64,000 nt of DNA. It comes from DASRBO01 sp035653595. GTDB lineage: Bacteria; Actinomycetota; Acidimicrobiia; Acidimicrobiales; JAJPHE01. The number at the start of each line of letters is the position of its first letter. The first letter of the stretch is position 1. Positions 1-8,832 of this stretch are shown in pieces. The DNA is taken from positions 1-64,000 of the forward strand of contig DASRBO010000098.1 of the NCBI GenBank assembly GCA_035653595.1, given 5' to 3'. A program made the translations under genes and the position numbers. The notes below the pieces were generated by a model. That model was not told where the DNA came from and made no database searches. It saw only the letters and a list, made by a program, of their open reading frames with translations.

Positions 1-647
1 AGCCACCCGCCCCGGTCCCGGATCTCGACGGCCCCGTCGTAGCGCTTGGCGTCGATCACGAACACACCTGTTGGGGTGACGGCCAGGTGGTCGATGTTGG
101 ACCGGGTCCCCGGGATGCGCCGGTCATGGAGGGCAATGACCCCGGAGCAGGAGGCCAGCACCTCGGCTACCCGCCGCTCGCCGGCCGCACCCTCGGCCCA
201 CGCCCTCGTCGCCTGCGACTCCGGCCCGACCGCCGGCTTCGGGGTCACAGCCGTCGCCAGCCGCCCAAGGAGCGGGTGGTCAGCCTTGACCCGAGAACGC
301 CAGGCGTCGTCGGCGGCCACCGCCTGCTCCTTGCGGCGCTTCTCCCGGCTGCTGCGGCGCTCGTAGGTGCGCTGCGCGGACGAGCCGGCCGAACCGGTCA
401 CGCTGGGCGCTGGCACCGGAGGCTGCTCCGGAGCGACACCACCGAGCTCCGGCTGTCGGGCGTGACAGTCCGTGCAGGTCGCCTTCCGGGCCGCCCGATC
501 CCAGAACGCTCGCCCGCCGGCGGGGATCGACGTGCCGCAGCTCGAGCACTGGGCCGGCCACCGAAGACGCTGGGGAGTGTCCATCAAGTAAGGCATCGGC
601 CGTCCGGCGAGATCGGTGAGCTCCGCAGGGGCCCTCGATTGGCGCAT
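1..647 (-). CDS. NERD-domain protein, 3' end outside window
   Basis: Only the first ~215 codons are visible; the gene continues past base 1. ATG at 647 overlaps the upstream stop (TGATG), so it looks translationally coupled; an in-frame GTG lies at 650. Near the N-terminus two CxxC pairs (CSSC near residue 34, CTDC near residue 58) form a zinc-ribbon-like knuckle. A charged, low-complexity linker follows, then a nuclease-related NERD core with IPGTRSNIDHLAV and VFVIDAKRY (about residues 185-210). NERD proteins are thought to be nucleases or nucleic-acid-processing enzymes; the D...AKxY motif matches the family's catalytic strand. Substrate unknown. Confidence 0.8.
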   Translation of the reverse strand, partial: MRQSRAPAELTDLAGRPMPYLMDTPQRLRWPAQCSSCGTSIPAGGRAFWDRAARKATCTDCHARQPELGGVAPEQPPVPAPSVTGSAGSSAQRTYERRSSREKRRKEQAVAADDAWRSRVKADHPLLGRLATAVTPKPAVGPESQATRAWAEGAAGERRVAEVLASCSGVIALHDRRIPGTRSNIDHLAVTPTGVFVIDAKRYDGAVEIRDRGGW

Positions 648-904
648 CACCCGCGGTGCCCGTAGCGGCGGGCGACCGGATGGCGGGCAACGGCGTCATC
701 GGCTTCCACCAGCGTGGCCAGACCGGAGCGCAGCGCCTCCAGCCGCTCGGTCAGCTCCTTCAGCTCCTCGATGAGGTCCAGGGCGGACTCCCGGCGCAGG
801 GCCTGGTGGCCGGGATTGAGCATGGCCAAGGAGCGGCGGATGATCTCCAGCTCGTGGGAGCGGTCCACCTCTACGAACGTACGTTCCCAGGTCGGGCGAC
901 GCAA
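647..904 (-). CDS. small hypothetical protein upstream of NERD gene
   Basis: About 85 residues, charged and helical, with a run like DLIEELKELTERLEAL suggesting a short coiled coil. Its stop overlaps the start of the NERD gene, so the two are probably co-translated. The start is uncertain: the frame is open from a TAG near 943, but the only candidates are TTG at 904 and GTG at 868. No family recognised. The lack of a good start and the frameshifted gene just upstream leave open that this is the 3' remnant of a longer protein. Confidence 0.5.
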   Translation of the reverse strand: MRRPTWERTFVEVDRSHELEIIRRSLAMLNPGHQALRRESALDLIEELKELTERLEALRSGLATLVEADDAVARHPVARRYGHRG

Positions 905-940
905 GAGGGCGTCCGCGAACTCGACGCGACCCGAGACGAT

Positions 941-1535
941 CTACCCGCGGTCCGGTCGGGTACAGGCCCCGGGCCCGCTAGCGGCCGGAACCACCTGGCC
1001 AGGGGAATAAGAGACGCCCTGGGCCACCCAGTACGCCAGGTCGCGACCCAGCAGCGATGTGGTGACCGAGATCACCGTCCCAGGGGCGGGGCTCCAGTAG
1101 TAGTGAACCCGGTCGGCCTCGGCCAACAGGGCCTCCGGGACCACCCGGGGGGCGACGGCCATGATCGCCGGATGGCCCTGGACGCTCACCGAGGAAGTGA
1201 CGAGGCCGCCCGGAACGGAGCTGTCCAGTCGTGAGCCGGGCAGCACCTGGAGCTTGATCAGCGGACCGTTCTGCGTGTCGGAGGGCAGGCCGTAGGACGG
1301 GAGGACGGGATCTGGGCTCGGTCTCGCTGCCGGACACCAGGACCAGGTGGGTCACGAGGTGGGTAGCCCGAACGGACTCGCCAACGTGGATCGCTCGGGT
1401 CCCGGCCGGGCACGGCGCTGCCGCGGTACCCGTTCCTCTGGGCAAGAGCTCCAGAAGGAGGATCACGGCCACCACGACCAGCACGACGCCGACGACCGCC
1501 ATACGTCGTCGGGCCCCCGGCCGCCCCCCTCGCAC
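941..1535 (-). pseudogene. membrane-anchored hypothetical protein, frameshifted
   Basis: From GTG 1535 the protein starts with a basic stretch and one membrane segment (AVVGVVLVVVAVILLLELL), then a soluble part with HVGESVRATHLVTHLVLVSGSE. Around base 1310-1320 the sensible reading jumps by one base: the rest (PSYGLPSDTQNGPLIKLQV, then VHYYWSPAPGTVISVTT, ending at 941) lies in another frame. Joined, the two parts give one ~195-residue extracytoplasmic protein resembling an anchored SAF/CpaB-type domain protein, but I cannot assign it firmly. Either a real frameshift or a one-base sequence error. Confidence 0.5.
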
Positions 1536-1720
1536 TCCATCAGCTTTGCCGGCCGGGCCGTCCCGTGGTCAGCCGAACCGCCCCGATGCCTCCCTGCACC
1601 CGGTTGCGAGAAGCCTGGTCGCTTCCCGGCAGCGTCGCCCAGGGTCCAGTACACCCCTCAACCCCGCAACCGATGACGACAGGGCGGGTGGATCAGGTGG
1701 ATCTTTCCGGATCACTGCCC

Positions 1721-1746
1721 AGGCCCGGCGCCTTCGGCGCCGGCCT
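1721..1746. repeat. strong hairpin in the 1536-1771 intergenic gap
   Basis: CCGGCGCC-TTC-GGCGCCGG is a perfect 8-bp stem, extended by AGG/CCT with one bulged C. It lies in the 236-bp gap between two divergent genes at the edge where base composition turns AT-richer. No T-run follows, so it is not a classical terminator. I see no other gene or RNA in this gap. Confidence 0.5.
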
Positions 1747-1771
1747 GGCTGTCTAGAGTAGGGCCCGATCC

Positions 1772-2773
1772 GTGTGTGACAACTTCCTTCACGGATTCAA
1801 GTGCCAGCCATTCCCTGGCACGCACGCTTCCGCCGTACAGTCGAGGCTCGTGGATCTTCTCGGAGCCGCTTTTGTCGTACTGGCCGAGGGCCTCTTCGAG
1901 CGGACGGACGCCGGGGTTAAGCCCCGTCCTCTTGAACCACTGCCTCCCAAGGGCAATGTGCAAGACGACCCCTTCGATGTTCGGGTGGCGGAACTTCTCT
2001 CGGAGAGGCTCTCCGACGTCAGACACCGTCCGTCAATCGTCAAGCGTGCGCCGGGCCCCTTGATCTCGCCGGACATGGTTCTTACCGACACCGAAGCCGG
2101 GCTCCAAGGGCTCGAACACGCGCGGACGAATGGGCCACCTCCAGATCCAGTCGCTTGGGCCACTGGCCTAGAGGTCAAGAAGGTCGAGTTCAAGGCGGGG
2201 AAGCCAGTTGGCCGTTCTTCCGGACCCGATTACAACTCGACACCCCCCACGCCCGTCGCGTTGATCTCGGCGGACGGCGTCGCCGGGCCTTTACCCGTAC
2301 CGGCGACCTACTTATTTGCAACACTGGACATCACCACTGACCATCCGAGCGTGCCGGAAATGGTGATGTGTGTCGGAAGCGTTCTCGATTCCAGTGACAA
2401 GGAATACAAATGGGCCACCAGCCCAAGGACAAAGCGGATCAACCTGGGTTCATATGGGGATGGTATGGACCGTGTTCGACCCATGTACGTGTACCCGAAC
2501 CCGCTGAGCGTGCCAGATTTTCGGAACCGCGCAACGTTGATACACGACCGTGAGGACCTGACGAAGGAGTATCCCCAGCTGCATCGAATGGGTGCGCTCA
2601 CCCGCACACTTGCGGAACCGAACAAGGGCAGCATTAACTTCAGCTACTACCGCCTCGCATCAGACGTCAGCCCCGAGGACTCGGTCGATCTCCCTGACGA
2701 CCCGTTCAAGAAGGTTCTCAAGCGCTCGGAACGAACCGCTCCTCGAGGTAAGTTCGTGCTGAACTTGCCCTAG
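1772..2773 (+). CDS. putative type II restriction endonuclease
   Basis: A 333-residue soluble protein from GTG 1772, without a family I can name. ISPDMVLTD near residue 99 followed by GLEVKKVEF near residue 132 is spaced like a PD-(D/E)xK nuclease core (PD ... ExK). It is convergent with, and overlaps by 4 bp, a DNA methylase on the other strand, the usual pairing of a restriction-modification system. Codon use is visibly less GC-biased than in the host genes to the right. The nuclease call is inference from motif plus neighbour. Confidence 0.5.
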   Translation: MCDNFLHGFKCQPFPGTHASAVQSRLVDLLGAAFVVLAEGLFERTDAGVKPRPLEPLPPKGNVQDDPFDVRVAELLSERLSDVRHRPSIVKRAPGPLISPDMVLTDTEAGLQGLEHARTNGPPPDPVAWATGLEVKKVEFKAGKPVGRSSGPDYNSTPPTPVALISADGVAGPLPVPATYLFATLDITTDHPSVPEMVMCVGSVLDSSDKEYKWATSPRTKRINLGSYGDGMDRVRPMYVYPNPLSVPDFRNRATLIHDREDLTKEYPQLHRMGALTRTLAEPNKGSINFSYYRLASDVSPEDSVDLPDDPFKKVLKRSERTAPRGKFVLNLP

Positions 2774-4938
2774 TCTTTGGGCGGTCCCCCAGACGATTCT
2801 GCCCCTCCCACGAGACCAAGAGACCGATACGAGGTGGCTGCAGCTTCAGCAAGCCTATCGGCCGCTACGGCGATAGCGGTATCATCTCGCGCACCAGGCC
2901 GGGTCAAGAGCGACAACACAGTGCCCCGGACCACAGACCGTACATCGCTAGGCCCGAACTGGATACCCGCAGTCTCTAGATGATGAAGGCGATTGACCGC
3001 CCACTCGGCCGCCTCATCAGGCGACGACCCAATCGAAGAGTGGGCAGGTCCATCCACTCCCACCTTTCGACAGACCACGATTGTGTCCAGAGTGGAAGGT
3101 TCTTTGGCGCCGCTCTTGGGGGCGGCTACAGACATCTCTGCCTTTACCGGCTGAGTTGCGGTCACGACAAACCCGGCATCACGTAACCCGTTCATTACGG
3201 CGAGCCATCCTTCCATCCGAGCTTGATGGAATGTGAATGCCAACAAACCCTCGGGCTTCAAGACACGGGCACACTCGCGCCAAACAGCCCCAACTCCTTT
3301 CGCGAAGTGTTCATGATCTGTACCCTGCACCTCCCCGACAGCTCGTGTCGTCGGCACAATTGGGTAATCACGATACGGCCGGACCTCAGTCAGCCATGCG
3401 TGGAAGAAGTCCGCGAGCTCGCTGTAGTGGACATTGTCCATATAGGGCGGATCCGTGACTACCAAGTCGATAGTTGAGTCCTGTAGCGGAGTCGAAGCGG
3501 CATCGCCCGTCAGCAACACTGCGTCAGACCCGACCGCTGCAAAGTCCGCAGAATGGCTTTGGAGGGGGACCGAGAGTCCGGCCGTACGAATGGCCCTACC
3601 AGCTTCGTTGAGGATTAGATCCGACGGCTCCATCTTGTATCTGAACGCACGCAGTAAGCGGCTCTCAAAGAGAGTCGAGAATGACCCTGACGAAGCCCTT
3701 GTCCCCCATGGGTGCGCCTCCAAGGGCGTTCGCTCGGGCTTCAAGATGTGATGGCTGAACATGTGGCGTACGGCTCCGGTACCTTCGCCCTTGTACGAGC
3801 AGAAGAGGTTGTTGAATTCCAGACACCCCGAAAACAGAGCCGCGAGAGCTTCACGTTCCTCAATCTCGCAGTCAAGGTCTCGCACGGCCGCGCCCAGTAG
3901 CCCTAGGCAGTACAGTTGCCGATCATTGAAGAAATCACGCCAAGACCTAAATCCCCACTTGATGGCTTGGACGGTGTTGTACCCGTCACTGAGTTCACCC
4001 TGTGGTAACACGAGTTGGCCGGCGCGTGCATTCGCCAGACGCCGTGAAGCTTCTCGGTATAGATCGAGGTCAAACTCGTCAATCGGAACATAGGCTTTTC
4101 CGGATGGAGTGAGAACGAGCTTCGCGTAAGGGCGATACTTAGGTCGGTGTCCGCCTAGGGCCTGTATGACCCTCGAGCGATGACCATTCGAGCAGGTCAT
4201 GAATTGGCCCTGTACCGGACCGGCAAGCGCTACTTGTGCGCTGCATCTCTTGCAGAACAAGTGCTCGTCTCGGGCAAGATTGATAGGTACGACGGCATGA
4301 CAATCGGGGCAGGTCGCCTGTGCTTCGGGGAAGCGCTTGGCGTAGGCATGACGAGCGAATACATAACTGCTGAAGAGTTCCACCTCGACCGCACACTCTG
4401 GACAGGAAGCCGCAGCAACCCAGAAATAGTAGAGAACTGGATGCCCCGATACATCGAGGTGAAGTTCATCGATCTCAGAGCGACAGTCCTTCTCGACTCT
4501 CTTCAACGCACGGCGTAATCGGTCCACGTCCCACGCGGTCACCGCTTGTCTTTGCACGAGCGTCGCGACGGGATTGATATCGACACCGATGGCTGAGGCT
4601 CCCAACTTAAGCGCTTCGACTATTGTGGTTCCCGAACCGGCGAATGGGTCGAGAATTCGTATTCCTGGCAGCCGTGTTGCGCTCTTGTACGCTGCTAGCG
4701 CCTCGGAGGCAGAGTTAGTTACGGCCGATACCACGATGGAACGGAATACCGTTCCGAGACGCTGTGCCCACCACTTATGAGTGTGAGTGGCTGGACGGTG
4801 AATCTCCTTCCGCCATGACTCAACCTCGGCTAGCAGGCTGATCTCCGCCCCTGGGTAATCCTGTTCAAGGCAGCTGCTCGGCGACACAGCTGTCATGCGC
4901 TTCTCTGACCAAATCGGCAACGGCTCCATTACCGCCAC
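2770..4938 (-). CDS. Zn-ribbon DNA methyltransferase (COG1743-like, N6-A/N4-C type)
   Basis: About 722 residues. GTG 4938 is chosen because AGGAGAGG lies 8 nt upstream; GTG 4947 and ATG 4929 are alternatives. DPFAGSGTT near residue 100 is the SAM-binding motif I. VTDPPYMDNVHYSELADFF in the C-terminal half is the catalytic DPPY motif of amino-methyltransferases. Between them several CxxC pairs (CPEC, CPDC, CKRC) build a zinc ribbon, as in large adenine methylases with Zn-ribbon modules. It should protect host DNA against the nuclease encoded convergently at its 3' end. Likely horizontally acquired. Confidence 0.8.
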   Translation of the reverse strand: MAVMEPLPIWSEKRMTAVSPSSCLEQDYPGAEISLLAEVESWRKEIHRPATHTHKWWAQRLGTVFRSIVVSAVTNSASEALAAYKSATRLPGIRILDPFAGSGTTIVEALKLGASAIGVDINPVATLVQRQAVTAWDVDRLRRALKRVEKDCRSEIDELHLDVSGHPVLYYFWVAAASCPECAVEVELFSSYVFARHAYAKRFPEAQATCPDCHAVVPINLARDEHLFCKRCSAQVALAGPVQGQFMTCSNGHRSRVIQALGGHRPKYRPYAKLVLTPSGKAYVPIDEFDLDLYREASRRLANARAGQLVLPQGELSDGYNTVQAIKWGFRSWRDFFNDRQLYCLGLLGAAVRDLDCEIEEREALAALFSGCLEFNNLFCSYKGEGTGAVRHMFSHHILKPERTPLEAHPWGTRASSGSFSTLFESRLLRAFRYKMEPSDLILNEAGRAIRTAGLSVPLQSHSADFAAVGSDAVLLTGDAASTPLQDSTIDLVVTDPPYMDNVHYSELADFFHAWLTEVRPYRDYPIVPTTRAVGEVQGTDHEHFAKGVGAVWRECARVLKPEGLLAFTFHQARMEGWLAVMNGLRDAGFVVTATQPVKAEMSVAAPKSGAKEPSTLDTIVVCRKVGVDGPAHSSIGSSPDEAAEWAVNRLHHLETAGIQFGPSDVRSVVRGTVLSLLTRPGARDDTAIAVAADRLAEAAATSYRSLGLVGGAESSGGPPKD

Positions 4939-5182
4939 TTCATTCACCTCTCCTCGGATACGCGACGGCCAGCCTCGCTGGATGATGACGGCGGGGCGAT
5001 ATCGAGTCGTTCCTGCCTCCGGGCCACGCGAACCGGATCTGCAGCAGGACCCTCCCGCTGGACACCTCTGCGGCACATCAACAGCGCTCGCCGCAGGCCA
5101 GTGCTTGCAACCTATCGAAGGGGTGTGACACCGAGGGCGGATCCGGACTTCACAAAGGATGGACGCTCATTCCGCAAGCACA

Positions 5183-5530
5183 TCACTGTAATTCACTGGC
5201 AGAGCGCCAGAGGTGAGGTCGAGGACCACAGTGGACCGATCGGATCTCCCGTGTTAGTGGAGAGAAGTCCGGTCGCGGGGCGAAGGCCGCTTCCAAGATG
5301 CTGAAGTCCTCGATTTGCCGAATCCGGAAGAGCCTCCAGTGAGACGAGTCGGCCGAGATGCTCCCGCCCTCACGTTGCCAGCACAAGACAACTTCCTCCC
5401 CGGCGGCGGTATACCCATGGAGATGCGGCTCGACTAGGCGGTCATATCCTCCGTAAGAAAGCGCCACAAGATGCCCTGCCACGACGGCCTGGCACATCAG
5501 ATCGAAGTTCCGAGTATCCGATTTCGCCAT
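5183..5530 (-). CDS. small WYL-like protein
   Basis: About 115 residues from ATG 5530 (GGGGAG 8 nt upstream; ATG 5536 possible). Motifs LVALSYGGYDRLVEPHLHGY and SHWRLFRIRQIEDF resemble the core of WYL domains, ligand-sensing SH3-like folds common in phage-defence regulators. There is no attached HTH, so it is a stand-alone sensor or a minimal relative. It lies between the methylase and the HD hydrolase, all on the minus strand. Family call tentative. Confidence 0.5.
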   Translation of the reverse strand: MAKSDTRNFDLMCQAVVAGHLVALSYGGYDRLVEPHLHGYTAAGEEVVLCWQREGGSISADSSHWRLFRIRQIEDFSILEAAFAPRPDFSPLTREIRSVHCGPRPHLWRSASELQ

Positions 5531-5626
5531 GAACATGTCTCCCCGCAACCCAAATCCGCACCGCGCCGACAGCTTCAAGGCCCGCCGGAACTCGGGCTGG
5601 TTGCGGTCTGCGGCCCGCTTACCAGC

Positions 5627-7495
5627 TCATGCTGGGTCTACTGTCTCGTCTGGTGGGGCCGCGTCGCCTAACTTTGGTCCATCGGCCAGTTCGCTGCCTC
5701 CGGACGCAAACGTGTCAGCGGCCTCGAATAAGGCAAGTTCCAGGTCCGCGAAGGTTGCGTGCTCCACCCGTGCAGCCACGGGATGAAGCTCAAGGCGTGC
5801 TATGTCAGAGCGCCCGAGGCCGCGCCGCGACCCGACTCGCTCTGCAGCCAGGCGCGATGTACTAATTACCGGGGCCCCTTGGCTGTTGACAAACGGCAAG
5901 CCCATCTCATCGCGAAGGCGCGCGAGAACGATCTCTCTGGCGTCCTCGTCAAGACGGACCTCGTCGGTCGCGTATATGCGAATGGCCCATAGCTCTTGGT
6001 GGCGTCTGGCGATGATGGCTGCATCCTCATAACGGTCGACCAACTTCGAGATCATTCCTCGATCCTCGATCAAGACATCGGCGAGCTTCAACCGCATGTT
6101 CGGCCCGGGTATCCACAAGACGACGCTCCAAGACGGCTTGATACTTGCCCATTTCGTAGCCGACCGCTCAAGCTGGCGCCGTCTCATTGCGGATCCAAAA
6201 TGAGCATGCTTATCCGCCGCCGACGGAAGGACTTCGCGACCGCCTGCATGCGCAATCATTCGGAAGTGGTTGCGGTTGCGAATTCGCAAGGCCAGATCAG
6301 CTATGCCGTGCTGTCGCTCAGTCTCGGGCAAGTGGTTTCGGTAGACCCAAATTAGGTGCTCGATGAGGCCCTCATCGCCGAAGGATAAGAAGAGGTCCTC
6401 CATCCGTGCCGCAACGGTGGAATCGATCGTCCCAACCACTGCGGTTCCGGCCAATCTGCCGACAAGTTGTCTGACCTCTTCATCGTGCCATCGGTCTTCG
6501 AATTCCTCGACACCCGGTACGGCTGCAATAGCGGCTTCGAGCCACCACTCATCTCGGAGCATTTCAAGTAACTTGCCGAGCATTGCGTCGTAGGCGAGCT
6601 TGGTCTTGTGATAGAGAGCTCGTTCAGTCGCTTCATACCGGTAGCGGAGATACTTGATCAGCTCTGTCACGATGTCGATCCGGAACTCTCCGCGCCGATT
6701 CACGGACAGCACGAGCCGCTCTGCGTACTCGCTCTGAATGTCCCGCGGCGCAATGAAGAAGCTGTCCATGAAGCGGTCACCCAGGGCGATGGGCAGCCCC
6801 GTGAAGTAATGGTCGCGGGCCAGGTAGTCGAGCAGATCGGCGCAGATCGCGTTGTTGACAACGTCGCCGACAAATGGGTAAAGGCTCTTAACCTGGGCAT
6901 CCTTCACCTTGTCGAGAACAATCGCCCGGAGCTCAGCGAACAAGGAGTCATTGCGGCCTTGGATTGGGGCCTGTGAGAGCGCTGGCTCAACCGCAGAACG
7001 AACCTCGCTAGGCAAGGTCAGCCACAGGGCTTCGAAGCGGGCCTCGTTCTTATCGTGAGAGGTGAGCACCTCAAGGTCGTCTTCGATTGTGTGACCGAAC
7101 GGCACATGTGTCAGGTCATGAATCAATGCCGTCAACCGAGCCAACACGGTGGCTTCCCTGAATCGAATTTCGAAGACACCGTCTTCACGCCAGTCATCGA
7201 GGAGGCTGCGCTGACGGTCCGCACCCTCAACTGCGCGAACTACTCGATCGAGGATTTTCTGCGCGGCTTGAAGCGTGCCAAGCGAATGGGTGAATCGCGA
7301 GTGTTCAGCGCCTGGGAACACCTTGAGCGTCATCCCAAGTTGCTTGACGTGGCGGAGCCGCTGGAAGGCCGGCGAATCTATGATGAGCCGCTCGAGTTCG
7401 GTGATGCGTATTTCCCCATGGATGGGGTCGGTGAAGGTCTTCGATGGGCGGAGCAGTGGCTCCGGCAACCCCCATGGAGTCCGGTCGCTCAGCAT
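5627..7495 (-). CDS. HD-domain phosphohydrolase (COG1078-like)
   Basis: A 622-residue protein from ATG 7495 with AGGAGG and GGAGA upstream. It opens with KTFTDPIHGEIRI and AFQRLRHVKQLG, then AEHSRFTHSLGT (first His), LIHDLTHVPFGHTIEDDL (HD pair) and ADLLDYLARDHYFTGL (distal Asp), the SAMHD1/dGTPase-like HD set. Family members are dNTP triphosphohydrolases or nucleotide phosphohydrolases; several act in phage defence by depleting dNTPs. The ~250-residue C-terminal part is unassigned. Its place beside an R-M pair suggests a defence role; biochemical substrate unknown. Confidence 0.75.
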   Translation of the reverse strand: MLSDRTPWGLPEPLLRPSKTFTDPIHGEIRITELERLIIDSPAFQRLRHVKQLGMTLKVFPGAEHSRFTHSLGTLQAAQKILDRVVRAVEGADRQRSLLDDWREDGVFEIRFREATVLARLTALIHDLTHVPFGHTIEDDLEVLTSHDKNEARFEALWLTLPSEVRSAVEPALSQAPIQGRNDSLFAELRAIVLDKVKDAQVKSLYPFVGDVVNNAICADLLDYLARDHYFTGLPIALGDRFMDSFFIAPRDIQSEYAERLVLSVNRRGEFRIDIVTELIKYLRYRYEATERALYHKTKLAYDAMLGKLLEMLRDEWWLEAAIAAVPGVEEFEDRWHDEEVRQLVGRLAGTAVVGTIDSTVAARMEDLFLSFGDEGLIEHLIWVYRNHLPETERQHGIADLALRIRNRNHFRMIAHAGGREVLPSAADKHAHFGSAMRRRQLERSATKWASIKPSWSVVLWIPGPNMRLKLADVLIEDRGMISKLVDRYEDAAIIARRHQELWAIRIYATDEVRLDEDAREIVLARLRDEMGLPFVNSQGAPVISTSRLAAERVGSRRGLGRSDIARLELHPVAARVEHATFADLELALFEAADTFASGGSELADGPKLGDAAPPDETVDPA

Positions 7496-7575
7496 CGTCT
7501 CCGCTTTCCTCCTAAGCGCCCCGGACGACGGTACCAGCCGATCCTTCGGAGAGGCCGCGGCCAGAGTCAGGGTTC

Positions 7576-8094
7576 TTACGCCGCAGCGAGTGCCGCTTCC
7601 CGAATGATCCGCGGCGGGACATCGAGCTGGTGAGCGAGTGATCTCACGGCGGCCTCTCCTGCGTCAACCGCCGCTAAGGCATCGCTTGCGCCAACCAGGA
7701 ATAACGCCGCGAATGCATCACACCGGGCCTCGATGGGACTCGCGTTATGAGGTCCCCTAACCATCCCGAAGGACACGCAGCTGAACGCCACGTGCGCCAG
7801 TTCATGCGCAAGCCTGAATGAGATCCGGAAACGCCGGGGGTCTTGCAGTAGCCCCAGGTCGGGTGGTTCTCCGGGAGCCGCTTGGTCATCACAGACGAAT
7901 CTGAAGGTCCCGTTAGGGAGCGGAATTACGCATGCCTCAAGCCCCCCCTGAGCTGCACGAAGCACCTTGATTCGAACCTCATGACCAGCCGCTCGCAGTA
8001 GGGCGTCGGTGCACGGCGGCCCCGACGCTCCGTAGCGCGCACGAAGGGATTCGCTGATCCCTCTGAGAGGAGGGCCTCCGCTGTCTATGCGCAT
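7576..8094 (-). CDS. ImmA/IrrE-family metalloprotease
   Basis: 172 residues. AHELAHVAF is the HExxH zinc-protease motif, and EARCDAFAALFLV supplies the downstream glutamate typical of the family. Members cleave a partner Xre-type repressor, as ImmA does on ImmR in ICEBs1. Here the partner is the divergent HTH gene at 8155. The start codon ATG 8094 lies inside the shared palindromic region, so repressor binding should also block this gene. Confidence 0.8.
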   Translation of the reverse strand: MRIDSGGPPLRGISESLRARYGASGPPCTDALLRAAGHEVRIKVLRAAQGGLEACVIPLPNGTFRFVCDDQAAPGEPPDLGLLQDPRRFRISFRLAHELAHVAFSCVSFGMVRGPHNASPIEARCDAFAALFLVGASDALAAVDAGEAAVRSLAHQLDVPPRIIREAALAAA

Positions 8095-8124
8095 TCATAC
8101 GTATTCTGTATGCGTCATGCGCAT
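8087..8124. promoter_or_regulatory. palindromic operator between immA-like and xre-like genes
   Basis: Two copies of the self-complementary octamer ATGCGCAT (8087-8094 and 8117-8124) flank CATAC-N7-GTATG (8096-8112). The array sits between two divergent start regions and overlaps the protease start codon. This is the expected place for Xre-type repressor binding; binding itself is inferred. Confidence 0.6.
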
Positions 8125-8154
8125 CGAGGGTGGATGCTCTTAGGCTTGACCTCG

Positions 8155-8595
8155 ATGGCGCCCGAGCTCAAAGAGCGACTTGCCGCCGCCCGGAAGGCTG
8201 CGGGCCATACGCAGGCGGCCTGCGCTAACACCCTGGCGTCACTTGGGGCGCCAGGTCGGAGTCAAGCGTCGGTGTCGCGCTATCTGGCCGGCAAACAATC
8301 AATGCCTTTAGATGTAGCTCATGCTGTGTCAAAGTATATCAATATGTTCTCTTCAGGCGATTCTGCTGAGGACGACCCTGAGAAGGCTGGTGCGGCGCTC
8401 CAACCGCCCCCACGGGATGAGCCGGTCGGTGACTTCGCAGGAATGGTCCGCCGGCTGACCGACGAACCGCTCCTTGGTCCTCGGCAGGGCGCGCTGGTCG
8501 ATTCCCTTACTCAGCGACTGGCGACTGGGCCCCCGCTCTCTGACCAGGACCGAGGGGCCTTTGAATCTCTGATGCATATTCTCGGCATCGCATAG
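8155..8595 (+). CDS. Xre-type HTH transcriptional regulator
   Basis: 146 residues from ATG 8155; a longer frame opens at 8110 but that start would lie within the operator. The N-terminal ~65 residues are a Cro/CI-type helix-turn-helix: LKERLAAARKAAGHTQ, then SQASVSRYLAGK as the recognition helix. The C-terminal half is acidic and shows no known domain. Likely the repressor controlled by the ImmA-like protease. It is the last gene before the tRNA fragment at 8833. Confidence 0.75.
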   Translation: MAPELKERLAAARKAAGHTQAACANTLASLGAPGRSQASVSRYLAGKQSMPLDVAHAVSKYINMFSSGDSAEDDPEKAGAALQPPPRDEPVGDFAGMVRRLTDEPLLGPRQGALVDSLTQRLATGPPLSDQDRGAFESLMHILGIA

Positions 8596-8832
8596 CCCGA
8601 CCAGCTCTGACCCCCTCGACGCCCTCCAAGCGGTCTGCGACAGTGGCTTCGCTTCTGAGCCCGCCAGCCGAAGCGCACGCGTTTGGCGCCCGCAGACGGG
8701 AATGCGAGGGGTAGTTCCCGGCCGGCACCATCGCGCAGAAATCGCACGTGCCAGGCCGGGTCATGCCGCGCGCCCGCTGCCCGTCACCTGGTCATCGTGG
8801 GTCATTCCGTTCCATATTGCGCGGGGGTCGCG

